A stretch of DNA of 64,000 bases from Actinomycetales bacterium (GCA_020444245.1 JAHLLI010000001.1:62001-126000), one strand, 5' to 3'; shown: positions 38,855 through 48,379, counted from the first letter of the stretch. The notes: generated by a model not told the origin, from the sequence alone. Numbers and translations: made by a program.

Positions 38855-39970
38855 CTAGATCTCCGGGAGGGTCGCGCGGGCGGCCTCCGGGTCCGCACCG
38901 GCCGTCTCGGCCAGGTCCACCACGAGCGAGCGCAGCAGCAGGACCAGGCCCTGGGCGTGCAGGTCGCCGCCCGGCACCAGCCGCCAGGGGTCCGTGCGCG
39001 CGGCGGCCTCGGCCAAGGCCCGGCGTGCCGTCGCGGTCGCCGACCCGGTGGACAGGGCGAGGCCCAGCTCGTCCGCGCCCCGGCACGCGAGGTCGACGGC
39101 GTCGGCCAGCGGGGCGAGCGCGTCGGCCGCTGCGCGGGCGCCGGTCGCATCCGCCGGCGGCCGCGCCACGACGGTCTCGGCCCGCCGGGCCAGCACTCGG
39201 GCGTTGCGCATCGCACGGTCGGCGAGGGCCGCGGAGGCGACCTGGGCCGCGAGCTCGTCACGGTGCCGACGGAACGCGGGGGACAGCCGTGCGGTCTGCC
39301 TGGCGCTCACCGCAGCCGAGCGCCAGGTGTCCAGCACCGGCTGGGACGCCCGGCCCCGCAGCAGGGCGCGCCGCACGGCGGCGGGGTCCTGCGTGCGCAG
39401 CCCCCCGGCCAGCGTCCGCAGGACCTCGGCGATCTCGGACATCGCCTCCTCGGCCACGGCCCTGACCCGGCGGCGCGGGTCCTGGGGGGACAGCGCGGCG
39501 ACCACGAGCGCCATCACGCCGCCCACCAGCGCGTCCAGCCAGCGCTCCAACGGACCGCTGGTACCCGAGGCCGGCAGCACCACCACGATCATCGCCTGCA
39601 CACCGGCCTGGACCGCCAGCAGGTCGCCGCGGTCGAGGAACCGGGCGACGAGCACGGCGGCCGCGAGCACCACGGCGACCTGGACGGGGCCGGTGCCGAT
39701 CTGGTGCACCAGCAGATCCCCGGCCAGCACGCCGACGGCGACCCCGATCGCCATCTCGGCCACCCGGCGCAGGTTGCGGTCGGCGCTGAAGCCCAGGGCG
39801 ATCCAGGCCGCGACCGGCGCGAAGAACGGGTACTGGTGGCCCAGCCCGTACCGCGCGGCCGCGTAGGCCGCCCCGGCCGCGATCGACGCGAGCAGGACGG
39901 GCACCGCCGCGCGGCGCACCCTGCCCCAGCCCTGCCGGGCACGGGCGCGCAGCACGAGCGAGCCGGTCAC
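38855..39970 (-). CDS. FUSC-family (aromatic-acid exporter-like) membrane protein
   Basis: A 371-residue protein with an N-terminal membrane part of about six helices (residues 20-165) and a helical cytoplasmic C-terminal half, the layout of the fusaric-acid-resistance/YccS group but with only one membrane half. Actinobacterial members are of unknown substrate. Its start overlaps the ygfZ stop in a GTGA, and the diguanylate cyclase starts right after its stop. Confidence 0.82.
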   Translation of the reverse strand: MTGSLVLRARARQGWGRVRRAAVPVLLASIAAGAAYAAARYGLGHQYPFFAPVAAWIALGFSADRNLRRVAEMAIGVAVGVLAGDLLVHQIGTGPVQVAVVLAAAVLVARFLDRGDLLAVQAGVQAMIVVVLPASGTSGPLERWLDALVGGVMALVVAALSPQDPRRRVRAVAEEAMSEIAEVLRTLAGGLRTQDPAAVRRALLRGRASQPVLDTWRSAAVSARQTARLSPAFRRHRDELAAQVASAALADRAMRNARVLARRAETVVARPPADATGARAAADALAPLADAVDLACRGADELGLALSTGSATATARRALAEAAARTDPWRLVPGGDLHAQGLVLLLRSLVVDLAETAGADPEAARATLPEI

Positions 39971-41091
39971 CTCCGGGGCGGCGGGAGGCCGATCCGTGGC
40001 CGGGGCGCCGGCCGGTCGGTCGAGACCCCCTCCGCGGGCACCACGACCTCCTGGCCGGCCGCGACGGCACCGCCGTCGCAGTCCACCAGCAGCTCGGCGT
40101 CGGTGGGCGCGCTGCGCTTGAGCACGGCGAGCGCCACGGGGCCGAGCACGTGGTGGCGGGCGACGGTGGTCACGTGCCCGACCTCGCGCTCCTCGACGCG
40201 CACCGGCGCCCCGGGTCGGGGCACCAGGTGCCCGGACCCGTCCAGGTGCAGCATGGTCAGCCGGCGCGGCGGCCGGCCCATGTTGTGCACCCGGGCGATC
40301 GTCTCCTGGCCCCGGTAGCAGCCCTTGTCGAGATGCACGGCGGTGCGCAGCCAGTCCAGCTCGTGCGGGATCGTGCGGTGGTCCACCTCGGTCGCGGCGC
40401 GCGGGCGCCACGCCTCGACCCGCAGCGCCTCGGTCGCCCACGTCCCGGCCAGGCGCCAGCCGGCCCCCTCGCGCGTGGCGACCTCGTCGGCGAGCCGGCC
40501 GCGCGGCACGAGCACCAGTCGCCAGGCCCGGTCCTGACCGGGGTGCTCGGCGTCCGCGGGCCCGTACCGGGTGCCGCCCGGGGCGGTGGTCGGCCACGGA
40601 TCGTGCCAGGTGAGCGGCTCCCCGTCGGCGCCGCCCTGCGCCACCGCCTCGCCGATCGCGGCCCACGCGGCGGTCACGTCGGCGACCTCGACCCGCCTGG
40701 TGAAGCGCATCGAGTCCAGCCAGGCGGCCAGCGCCGGCGCGGTCTCGGTGATCAGCCACGTGGTCGTGCCGTCGTCGACCACGGCCGCGGCGTGCTCGAC
40801 GTGCCCGTGGGGGCTCAGCACGAGCGTCTCGGTCGAGACGTGCGGCGCCAGGCGCTCCAGGTGCTGGGAGGTGATCGCGTGGAGCCAGGCGAGCCGGTCG
40901 GGGCCCGTGACGCTCACCACCCCCAGGTGGGACTGGTCGACCACCGCCCCGCCGGCCTCGAGGGCGCGCTGCTCGCCGGTGGGGTCGCCGTAGTGCCACG
41001 CGACGCCCTGGTCCGGGCCGGACGCCGCGACGGCGCCGGAGCGTGCGAGCAGCGGGCTGCGCCACCGGCCCGCGTCGTCCGGGGCACTCAT
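39967..41091 (-). CDS. ygfZ: folate-binding iron-sulphur assembly protein YgfZ
   Basis: A 374-residue GcvT-like tetrahydrofolate-binding protein that helps repair or mature [4Fe-4S] enzymes. The diagnostic motif KGCYRGQE is intact with its conserved Cys. The C-terminal beta-barrel follows (EVGHVTTVARH ... VALAVLKR). The ATG overlaps the nitrobindin stop in an ATGA. Pairing of ygfZ with a nitrobindin-like gene is common in actinobacteria and links Fe-S care to haem or NO chemistry. Confidence 0.92.
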   Translation of the reverse strand: MSAPDDAGRWRSPLLARSGAVAASGPDQGVAWHYGDPTGEQRALEAGGAVVDQSHLGVVSVTGPDRLAWLHAITSQHLERLAPHVSTETLVLSPHGHVEHAAAVVDDGTTTWLITETAPALAAWLDSMRFTRRVEVADVTAAWAAIGEAVAQGGADGEPLTWHDPWPTTAPGGTRYGPADAEHPGQDRAWRLVLVPRGRLADEVATREGAGWRLAGTWATEALRVEAWRPRAATEVDHRTIPHELDWLRTAVHLDKGCYRGQETIARVHNMGRPPRRLTMLHLDGSGHLVPRPGAPVRVEEREVGHVTTVARHHVLGPVALAVLKRSAPTDAELLVDCDGGAVAAGQEVVVPAEGVSTDRPAPRPRIGLPPPRR

Positions 41092-41600
41092 CCGACCCGC
41101 TCCATCCGCATCGCGGCGTAGTTCTGCAACGGTTCGCCGAACGCGGCGATGTCCCAGGTCCACATGAGCTCGCCGTCCACCAGCCCCAGCAGACGCGAGG
41201 CCGCCGTCACCTCGGCCGCGTCGGCGGTACGCGCCATGAGGTCGGACGCCAGGTCGATCCGGCCGCCGGAGACCACCCCCGCGTACAGCGTGAGGTAGCC
41301 GGCCGGGTCGGTCACCATGAGCTCGACGGGGAAACGACCCTCGGGCAGGTCCTCCGGGCGGTCGGGCGGCACCCGCCAGAACCCGCGCTCGGTGCCCCAG
41401 GTCTGCTCGGAGTCGGCCAGGCGCAGCGTCGACCGCCAGGTGAGGTACGGACCGCCGTCGTGGTCCACCTCGACCTCGCCGACCACGGACACGCGAGGGA
41501 TCTGCGGGTAGGCGACCTCACCCGTACCCCGCCAGCGCCCGACGAGCCAGGCGAGCGGGTACACCTCCGGGGCCAGGCCGTCGGGGATGACGAACGGCAC
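41088..41600 (-). CDS. nitrobindin / FABP-like haem-binding protein
   Basis: A 170-residue beta-barrel protein of the THAP4/nitrobindin group (M. tuberculosis Rv2717c type). The N-terminus YPLAWLVGRWRGTGE gives the first strand with the GxWxGxG-like motif, and the C-terminal MWTWDIAAFGEPLQNYAAMRMER ends the barrel (shown only as the start MWTWDIAAFG and end NYAAMRM elsewhere in the family). Family members bind ferric haem and convert peroxynitrite. GTG 41600 lies two bases past the stop of the upstream 35-codon gene. Confidence 0.85.
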   Translation of the reverse strand: MPFVIPDGLAPEVYPLAWLVGRWRGTGEVAYPQIPRVSVVGEVEVDHDGGPYLTWRSTLRLADSEQTWGTERGFWRVPPDRPEDLPEGRFPVELMVTDPAGYLTLYAGVVSGGRIDLASDLMARTADAAEVTAASRLLGLVDGELMWTWDIAAFGEPLQNYAAMRMERVG

Positions 41601-41602
41601 AG

Positions 41603-41710
41603 TCAGCGCTGGCCCTTGAAGAGCTTGAGCACGACGTAGACGGCGAACCACCCGATGGTCACGGTCGCCGCCACCAGGAGGCCGATGTAGAACAGCTCCA
41701 GACCGGTCAT
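41603..41710 (-). CDS. 35-residue single-pass membrane peptide
   Basis: A short gene just ahead of the nitrobindin gene. Residues 6-31 are almost entirely hydrophobic (start MTGLELFYIGLLVAATVTIG), with a basic end (LKLFKGQR), giving a one-pass helix with its C-terminus probably inside. TAGGAT ends six bases before the ATG, so it is the leaderless first gene of the operon, and its stop is two bases from the next start. The coding frame is clean and its third positions are mostly G or C. I do not recognise a family. Confidence 0.7.
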   Translation of the reverse strand: MTGLELFYIGLLVAATVTIGWFAVYVVLKLFKGQR

Positions 41711-41716
41711 GTCCCG

Positions 41717-41722
41717 ATCCTA
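41717..41722 (-). promoter_or_regulatory. -10 element of the membrane-peptide/nitrobindin operon
   Basis: Minus-strand TAGGAT ends six bases before ATG 41710. Confidence 0.65.
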
Positions 41723-41756
41723 GGCGCCCTGGCCGCCTGCGCCGCGTCGGTGGGCC

Positions 41757-42491
41757 TCAGCCGAGCAGCACGCGCCCCACGACGTACACCAGGATCCCGC
41801 TCACGGACACCGGCAGCAGCAGGGCCGAGATCGCGGCCGACCGGCGCGACAGCGCCGGCACCCGCTCGAACAGCAGGTGGAGCACCGCGACCAGCAGACC
41901 CACCGCGACGCCGATCAACCCACCCGCGGCCGGTCCCACCTGGGCCATCACCACACCGCCGCCCACGCCGCCCAGGGCACCGGCGAACGCGGTCAGCCCG
42001 GCGGCGGTCCAGCCGCCGAACGGCACCGCCGAGGCGGCCGCGGCGAAGAACAGCGCGAGCGCGCCCGCGACCACCAGTCCCACGCCGACGGGCGTGCGCA
42101 GCGCCGCGACCCAGCCGGCCGCGGCCGAGGCCAGCAGCACGCCGCTGACGCCGCCGGCCACCGACTCGACCAGCCTCGGTCGTCCGTCGGTGCGCGCGAG
42201 CTCGTGGACGAACGCGAGCAGCACCGCGAGCGCGACCACCTCCGGCAGCCCGCGCAGCACGGGGTCGCCCCGCGTCAGGCTCACCGCGAGGACCCCGCCA
42301 CCGCCGCCGAGCGCGACGACCACGGCGGAGCCCTGTGGCGCGGGCAGGCGCAGCAGGGTGGGCCAGCCGACCGCGAACCCGAGCGCCACGGCGACCGCGG
42401 CGAGCGTGACCCACGGCTCGCCGAGCACGCCGGCGCCGGCCACCAGGGCGGCTGCCGCTGCGCTCAGCACGGAGCGGGTGGTGACGTGCAT
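41757..42491 (-). CDS. polytopic membrane protein of unknown function
   Basis: A 244-residue very hydrophobic protein with seven or eight predicted helices and few charges. It has no motif that I recognise; it is not an MFS, ABC or sensor-kinase type. ATG 42491 (MHVTTRSVL) begins the first hydrophobic stretch; an in-frame start 39 codons upstream would add a Pro-rich non-hydrophobic tail and seems unlikely. No clear -10 or Shine-Dalgarno was seen. It is divergent from glnR with a 122-base gap. Confidence 0.7.
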   Translation of the reverse strand: MHVTTRSVLSAAAAALVAGAGVLGEPWVTLAAVAVALGFAVGWPTLLRLPAPQGSAVVVALGGGGGVLAVSLTRGDPVLRGLPEVVALAVLLAFVHELARTDGRPRLVESVAGGVSGVLLASAAAGWVAALRTPVGVGLVVAGALALFFAAAASAVPFGGWTAAGLTAFAGALGGVGGGVVMAQVGPAAGGLIGVAVGLLVAVLHLLFERVPALSRRSAAISALLLPVSVSGILVYVVGRVLLG

Positions 42492-42613
42492 GTGTCGCTC
42501 GATCGGGTGCGGGGGCCGGGACGGGGAGCAGTCTCGCAGATCATGGGCCCGCACCGGGACCTCGGCCCCCGGCGGTACGGTTGGTCCGCCAACGACCGGG
42601 AGGCACACCCGCC

Positions 42614-43336
42614 ATGGCGGACCTGCTGCTGCTCACGCCGTCGACCGGGGGCTCGGCCCAGGTGCTACCTGCCCTGGGACTGCTCGCCCACCGGGTCCGT
42701 GTGCTGCCCGTGGAGCCCTCGGCCCTGCTCGACGCCCCGGACGCCGACGTACTCCTGCTGGACGCGCGCCGCGACCTGGCGACCGCCCGGTCGACCTGTC
42801 GCCTGCTGCGAGCCACCGGGCTGACGGTCCCGCTCGTGCTGGTGCTCACCGAGGGCGGACTGACCGTCGTGACCGGCGAGTGGGGCGCCGCGGACATCCT
42901 GCTCGAGGACTCCTCGCCGGCGGAGGTCGAGGCCCGGCTCAGGATCGTCATCGAGCGCTCGGCGGCGAGCGCGGCCGAGGACGAGCCCTCGGAGATCTCC
43001 TCCGGTGACCTGACGATCGACCCGGGGGGCTACACCGCCCGGATCCGGGGGCGAGCCCTGGACCTGACGTACAAGGAGTTCGAGCTCCTGAAGTACCTCG
43101 CCCAGCACCCCGGCCGGGTGTTCACCCGGGCGCAGCTGCTCCAGGAGGTCTGGGGCTACGACTACTTCGGCGGCACCCGCACCGTGGACGTCCACGTCCG
43201 GCGGCTGCGCGCCAAGCTCGGCCCGGAGCACGAGCAGCTCATCGGCACCGTGCGCAACGTGGGCTACCGGTTCGACCCGCCGCGCAACCGGACCGACGGC
43301 GAGGAGGCCTCCGAGGAGGCGGCCGAGCACGCCTGA
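42614..43336 (+). CDS. glnR: nitrogen response regulator GlnR
   Basis: A 240-residue orphan OmpR-type regulator. The receiver domain has the GlnR pattern ([38 protein letters not shown]) and lacks the usual acidic pocket and conserved Lys of phosphorylated regulators. The C-terminal winged helix ([20 protein letters not shown] ... [15 protein letters not shown]) is near-identical to actinobacterial GlnR. In Streptomyces, Amycolatopsis and mycobacteria GlnR controls glnA, amtB and nitrate genes; none is in the window. ATG 42614 follows GGGAGGC. Confidence 0.92.
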   Translation: MADLLLLTPSTGGSAQVLPALGLLAHRVRVLPVEPSALLDAPDADVLLLDARRDLATARSTCRLLRATGLTVPLVLVLTEGGLTVVTGEWGAADILLEDSSPAEVEARLRIVIERSAASAAEDEPSEISSGDLTIDPGGYTARIRGRALDLTYKEFELLKYLAQHPGRVFTRAQLLQEVWGYDYFGGTRTVDVHVRRLRAKLGPEHEQLIGTVRNVGYRFDPPRNRTDGEEASEEAAEHA

Positions 43337-43422
43337 GCCCGGGAGCGACGGCTCGCCTATCCTGAAGGCCGGGAGAGCCGGGAAGTCCGGTCGGCACACC
43401 CGATCCGCCCCCGAGGAGGCCC

Positions 43423-44676
43423 ATGTCCCGCCGCGCCCGTCTCGCGCGACTGGCTTCTCGTCCCGTCTCCGGGCTCTTCGCCCGGATCAGCCCGGACGAC
43501 GAGCGCAACATCGTCGACGTCCTGCGCACCGAGAAGGCCGGCGGCGCGCTCCTGCTGCTCGGCGCCGTGGTCGCCCTGGTGTGGGCGAACTCCCCGTGGT
43601 CCGACAGCTACGAGACGCTGCGGCAGACCGTGGTGGGTCCGGCCGCGCTGCACCTGGACCTGTCGCTGGCCGCCTGGGCGAACGACGGGCTGCTGACGAT
43701 CTTCTTCTTCGTCGTGGGCCTGGAGCTCAAGCGCGAGATCGTCGCCGGGGAGCTGCGGCGCCCGGCGAGCGCGGCCCTGCCGGTGGTCGCGGCGGTCGGC
43801 GGAATGCTCGTTCCCGCGGCGTTCTTCGTCCTGGTCAACCTCTCCGGCGGTGACCTGCGCGGGTGGGCGGTGCCGACCGCGACCGACATCGCGTTCGCGA
43901 TCGCCGTGCTGGCGGTGGTCGGCCGCAGCCTGCCGAACTCGCTGCGCGCCTTCCTGCTGACCTTGGCCGTGGTCGACGACCTGCTCGCGATCATCGTCAT
44001 CGCGGTCGCGTACTCCGACTCGATCTCGCTGGGCTGGCTCGCCGCGTCCCTGGGCGCGGTGGCGGTGTTCGGTCTGCTCACCCGGCGTCGGATCACCTCG
44101 GCCTGGCTGCTCGTGCCGATCGGGGTGATCGCCTGGGCCCTGATGCACGCCTCGGGCGTGCACGCGACGATCGCCGGCGTGCTGCTCGGCCTGGTGGTGC
44201 CCGGCACGCCGGACGAGAGCGAGGAGCACTGCCTGGCAGCCCACATCGAGCACCGCTGGCGGCCCATCTCGGCAGGCTTCGCCGTGCCGGTCTTCGCCCT
44301 GCTCGCGGCGGGGGTCTCGCTGAACCCGGAGGCGCTGCTGGCCGCGGCCAAGGACCCGGTGGCGCAGGGCATCGTGCTGGGACTCGTGCTCGGCAAGCCG
44401 CTGGGGATCCTCGGCGGCACCTGGCTCGTGGCGACGGCGACCCGGACGCCGCTGGCCAAGGGTCTGGGCTGGGGCGACGTCCTGGCCGTCGGGTTCGTCG
44501 CCGGCATCGGTTTCACGGTCTCGCTGCTGATCAGCTCCCTGGCGTTCGGCGAGGGCAGCGCCACCGAGGAACACGCCCGGGCCGCGATCCTGGTGGCGTC
44601 GGTGGTCGCCGCCGGCCTGGGTGGCCTGGGCCTGGCCCGGCGCGACCGGCACCACGCCACGGTGGCGGCGGCCTAG
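43423..44676 (+). CDS. nhaA: Na+/H+ antiporter NhaA
   Basis: A 417-residue inner-membrane antiporter of twelve helices that expels sodium in exchange for protons. The ion-binding pair is Asp185-Asp186 (TLAVVDDLLAI), matching Asp163-164 of E. coli. Other family blocks, FFFVVGLELKREI and PTATDIAFAIAVL, are intact. ATG 43423 has GAGGAGG three to four bases upstream and TATCCT at 43358-43363 as a possible -10. The next gene starts on the base after its stop, so they are co-transcribed. Confidence 0.96.
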   Translation: MSRRARLARLASRPVSGLFARISPDDERNIVDVLRTEKAGGALLLLGAVVALVWANSPWSDSYETLRQTVVGPAALHLDLSLAAWANDGLLTIFFFVVGLELKREIVAGELRRPASAALPVVAAVGGMLVPAAFFVLVNLSGGDLRGWAVPTATDIAFAIAVLAVVGRSLPNSLRAFLLTLAVVDDLLAIIVIAVAYSDSISLGWLAASLGAVAVFGLLTRRRITSAWLLVPIGVIAWALMHASGVHATIAGVLLGLVVPGTPDESEEHCLAAHIEHRWRPISAGFAVPVFALLAAGVSLNPEALLAAAKDPVAQGIVLGLVLGKPLGILGGTWLVATATRTPLAKGLGWGDVLAVGFVAGIGFTVSLLISSLAFGEGSATEEHARAAILVASVVAAGLGGLGLARRDRHHATVAAA

Positions 44677-45588
44677 ATGCGCACCGCTCCCGACGCCTCG
44701 GCCGTCCTCATGGACGGTCCGTGGCAGCACCGCTTCGTGGCTGCCAACGGCGCCAGGTTCCACGTCGCCGAGGCTGGTGAGGGCCCGCTGGTGCTCCTGC
44801 TGCACGGCTTCCCCCAGATGTGGTGGGCCTGGCGCGCGCAGATCCCGGCGCTGGCGCGGGCCGGCTACCGGGTCGCGGCCATGGACCTGCGCGGCTCCGG
44901 CGCGTCGGACAAGCCGCCGCAGGGCTACGACGTGCCGACCCTGACGCGCGACGTCGCCGGCGTGATCCGTTCGCTCGGGGTCGGCGAGGCGGTGGTGGTG
45001 GGCCATGGCCTGGGCGGCACCGTCGCCTGGTCCATGCCGACCCTGCGCCCGGCGGTGACCCGCGCCGTGGCGGTGCTGGGTGCGGTCCACCCGGCTCGGA
45101 TGCACACCGCGGCCGCGGCCCGGCCGCTGCTGCTCCGCTCGACCTCCCGCCACCTGGCCTTCTTCCAGCTGCCGTGGTTCCCCGAGCGCAGGCTCACCCG
45201 CGGGGACCTGGCCACCCGCCTGCTGCGCGAGTGGGGCGCCGGGTCGTGGCTGACACCGGACGCCGCGGCCACGTACCGCACGGCCATGCAGGTGCCGTTC
45301 GCGGCGCACTCCTCGATGGAGACGCTGCGCTGGCTGGTGCGCTCGACCCCGCGGGTGGACGGGCAGCGCTACCTCGCCGCGATGCGCTCGGCGATCGAGG
45401 TGCCCGTGCTCCAGGTGCACGGCGGGGCGGACCGCTGCCTACCGTCGGCGACCGTCGGCTCGGCCACCGCCGACCACGGCCGACCCTTCCGGCTGGAGAT
45501 CGTGCCCGAGGCGGGGCACTTCCTGCCCGAGGAGGCCGCCGAGGCCACGACCTCGCTGCTGCTCGACTGGCTCGCGACGCTCGACTGA
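44677..45588 (+). CDS. EphE-like alpha/beta-hydrolase with a Gly at the nucleophile position
   Basis: A 303-residue epoxide-hydrolase-like protein. HGFPQMWWAWR (oxyanion loop), a late Asp (VHGGADRCLP) and His (EAGHFLPEE) are in place, but the nucleophile elbow reads GHGLGG with Gly111 where epoxide hydrolases have Asp and esterases Ser. This should abolish normal catalysis unless the site has been redesigned. The gene sits near nth and crp like ephE (Rv3670) in M. tuberculosis. It starts directly after nhaA. Confidence 0.85.
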   Translation: MRTAPDASAVLMDGPWQHRFVAANGARFHVAEAGEGPLVLLLHGFPQMWWAWRAQIPALARAGYRVAAMDLRGSGASDKPPQGYDVPTLTRDVAGVIRSLGVGEAVVVGHGLGGTVAWSMPTLRPAVTRAVAVLGAVHPARMHTAAAARPLLLRSTSRHLAFFQLPWFPERRLTRGDLATRLLREWGAGSWLTPDAAATYRTAMQVPFAAHSSMETLRWLVRSTPRVDGQRYLAAMRSAIEVPVLQVHGGADRCLPSATVGSATADHGRPFRLEIVPEAGHFLPEEAAEATTSLLLDWLATLD

Positions 45589-45611
45589 GCACCGCAAGGC
45601 GCGCTGCTGCG

Positions 45612-46361
<750 letters not shown>

Positions 46362-46367
46362 GCCGCC

Positions 46368-46373
46368 AGCCTA
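46368..46373 (-). promoter_or_regulatory. -10 element of nth
   Basis: Minus-strand TAGGCT ends six bases before ATG 46361. Confidence 0.65.
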
Positions 46374-46534
46374 GGTCCGGCCTCCCACACGGCCGCCGCC
46401 ACGTCCGCCGGGGACGGGCAGCCGTTGGAGTGAACCGCCGGCGCGCGCCTCAAGCGAGCCTGTGGCCCCACCGATCTCATCAACGAGGCCGCTGACCGTC
46501 CGGCGGCCCACGAGGAAGAGCGGAGCCCCTACCG

Positions 46535-46939
46535 ATGATCGTCACGCGCACCGGCGACACCGTCGGCCTGGACTCCGCCGCGACCCGGCGTGCGGTCCGT
46601 GCCGAGCGCGCCAGCGTGACCCGGTGGCGTCGGCTGCTCCGAGCCCGGCTGGACCTGCTGGTGGCGACCTATGCGCCGCCGGAGCGCCTCGGCGAGATGG
46701 GGTGGGACGTGCTGCCGCAGGCGCAGCTCGCCGCGCCCGACACCGACGAGCTTCGCGCCGCGATCGACAACTCCCCTGCCGAGGCCGACCGGGTCGGCGC
46801 CATGCGCCGCCTGCGCGACCTGGACCGACGCCTGGCCGGATACGCCACCGAGCTGGACGCGGCGCTCGACGCGACCACCGAGGCGCTCGTGATGCGCCTG
46901 GTCGCCGACGAGCTCGACGCCCCGATGAACGGGAGCTGA
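46535..46939 (+). CDS. helical protein of unknown function, possibly RsiG-like
   Basis: A 134-residue protein predicted to be two long helices (about residues 18-48 and 80-128) joined by a turn. The first helix contains TRWRRLLRARLDLLVATY, whose spacing R-x3-T-x2-R-x3-R-x3-D recalls the c-di-GMP motif E-x3-S-x2-R-x3-Q-x3-D of RsiG, an anti-sigma factor, but only Arg and Asp are kept. The similarity is weak. The ATG follows GAGCGGAG. It stands alone between nth and crp. Confidence 0.55.
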   Translation: MIVTRTGDTVGLDSAATRRAVRAERASVTRWRRLLRARLDLLVATYAPPERLGEMGWDVLPQAQLAAPDTDELRAAIDNSPAEADRVGAMRRLRDLDRRLAGYATELDAALDATTEALVMRLVADELDAPMNGS

Positions 46940-47053
46940 GCAGCCCGCCACGCCGGTCGGAGCACGGTTCGACATCCGATGGGTCCATTCGGGTCGAAGT
47001 GCGCCTAGTGTGGAACCGGGAAGAGACGTGGGTCACACGCGGCGGAGGCTCAG

Positions 47054-47731
47054 GTGAACGACGACGCGGTGCTGCAGGCTCCTCTGTTCCTCGCGATCGA
47101 CGAGGAGGCCTCCCGAGCTCTGCTGCGCACGATGGCCCGGATCGACCTGCCACGCGGACGGGCGCTGTTCCACGAGGGTGACCCCGGAGACCGTCTGTAC
47201 GTGATCAGCTCCGGGACGGTGAAGCTCGGCCGCCGCGCCCCCGACGGGCGGGAGAACCTGCTCTCCGTGCTGGGGCCGGGCGAGATGTTCGGCGAGCTCT
47301 CGCTGTTCGACCCGGGCCCCCGCACCGCCACGGCCACGGCCGTGAACGACACGCTGCTGTACGAGCTCAGCCACGACGAGCTGATCGCCTGGATCGCGGA
47401 GCACCCCCCGGTGGCCATCCACCTGCTCCAGGCGCTGGCGCACCGGCTGCGGCGGACCAACGAAGCACTCGCGGACCTCGTGTTCGCCGACGTGCCCGGA
47501 CGCGTCGCCAAGGCGCTGCTCGACCTGTCCACCAGGTTCGGCGAGCCGGTGGAGGACGGGCTGCGCGTCGCCCACGGCCTCACCCAGGAGGAGCTCGCCC
47601 AGCTGGTGGGCGCGTCACGGGAGACCGTGAACAAGGCACTGGCGGACTTCACCACCCGCGGCTGGGTCCGTCGGGAGGGCCGGGCCGTGGTGCTCCTGGA
47701 CGTGGAGCGGCTCGAGCGCCGCGCCCGCTGA
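47054..47731 (+). CDS. crp: Crp/GlxR-type cyclic-nucleotide regulator
   Basis: A 225-residue global regulator like Rv3676 and GlxR. The cAMP cassette is FGELSLFDPGPRTATATAV (about residues 78-96), a long dimer helix follows, and the winged helix has the HTH TQEELAQLVGASRETVNKAL. GTG 47054 has GGAGG about six bases upstream, and TAGTGT at 47008-47013 is a likely -10, so it has a normal leader. It converges on ridA with seven bases between stops. Confidence 0.94.
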   Translation: MNDDAVLQAPLFLAIDEEASRALLRTMARIDLPRGRALFHEGDPGDRLYVISSGTVKLGRRAPDGRENLLSVLGPGEMFGELSLFDPGPRTATATAVNDTLLYELSHDELIAWIAEHPPVAIHLLQALAHRLRRTNEALADLVFADVPGRVAKALLDLSTRFGEPVEDGLRVAHGLTQEELAQLVGASRETVNKALADFTTRGWVRREGRAVVLLDVERLERRAR

Positions 47732-47738
47732 GTCCCGC

Positions 47739-48212
47739 TCAGGCGAGCTCGACCACCAGCTCCACCTCGACCGGCGCGTCGAGCGGCAGCACGGCGACGC
47801 CGACAGCCGTCCGGGCGTGCATCCCCGCCGGTCCGAAGACCTGCCCCACCAGCTCGCTGGCCCCGTTGACCACCTGGGGCTGACCGGTGAAGGAAGGGTC
47901 GCTCGCGACGAACCCGATGAGCTTGACCACCCGGACGACCCGGTCCAGGCTGCCGGCCTGCTCGGCCACCGCTGCCAGCGCGTTGAGCACCGCGACCCGG
48001 GCCTGCTGGTACGCGACGTCCGGCGGCACCAGGCCCTCGCCGGCACCGACCTTGCCGGTCACCGGCAGCGCCCCGTCGACGAACGGCAGCTGCCCCGCAG
48101 TCCACACGTAGCTGCCGGTACGCACCGCCGGCACGTAGGCCGCGGCCGGGGCGGGCACCGGCGGCAGCGTCAGGCCCAGCTCGTGCAGTCGCTGCGAGGG
48201 GCTCGAGGTCAT
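47739..48212 (-). CDS. RidA-family protein
   Basis: A 157-residue member of the RidA/YjgF family, which hydrolyses reactive enamine/imine intermediates of PLP enzymes. SYVWTAGQLPFVDG near residue 34 is the family start, and the C-terminal VGVAVLPLDAPVEVELVVEL ends the fold (quoted here as AVLPLDAPVEVEL). This is the Rv3678c-type subgroup with an N-terminal extension, in which the catalytic Arg is not certain. The ATG overlaps the DUF4177 stop in an ATGA, so both form one transcript. Confidence 0.88.
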   Translation of the reverse strand: MTSSPSQRLHELGLTLPPVPAPAAAYVPAVRTGSYVWTAGQLPFVDGALPVTGKVGAGEGLVPPDVAYQQARVAVLNALAAVAEQAGSLDRVVRVVKLIGFVASDPSFTGQPQVVNGASELVGQVFGPAGMHARTAVGVAVLPLDAPVEVELVVELA

Positions 48213-48373
48213 GACTGCCCTCCGGTGGGCCGCTTGAGGTAGGCCACCAGGCCGTTGCCGTCCGGCCCGGGCACCACCTGCACGAGCTCCCAGCCGTCCG
48301 ACCCCCACTGGTCGAGGATCTGCTTCGTGGCGTGCACGATGAGCGGCACCGTCGCGTACTCCCAGGTCGTCAT
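48209..48373 (-). CDS. DUF4177-type small protein
   Basis: A 54-residue protein, starting MTTWEYATVPLIVHATKQIL and containing DQWGSDGWELVQVV, the hallmark of the DUF4177 family (M. tuberculosis Rv3678A position). Function unknown. TAGCGT ends six bases before ATG 48373. It is coupled to ridA by an ATGA overlap, as in mycobacteria. Confidence 0.85.
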   Translation of the reverse strand: MTTWEYATVPLIVHATKQILDQWGSDGWELVQVVPGPDGNGLVAYLKRPTGGQS

Positions 48374-48379
48374 GACCGC

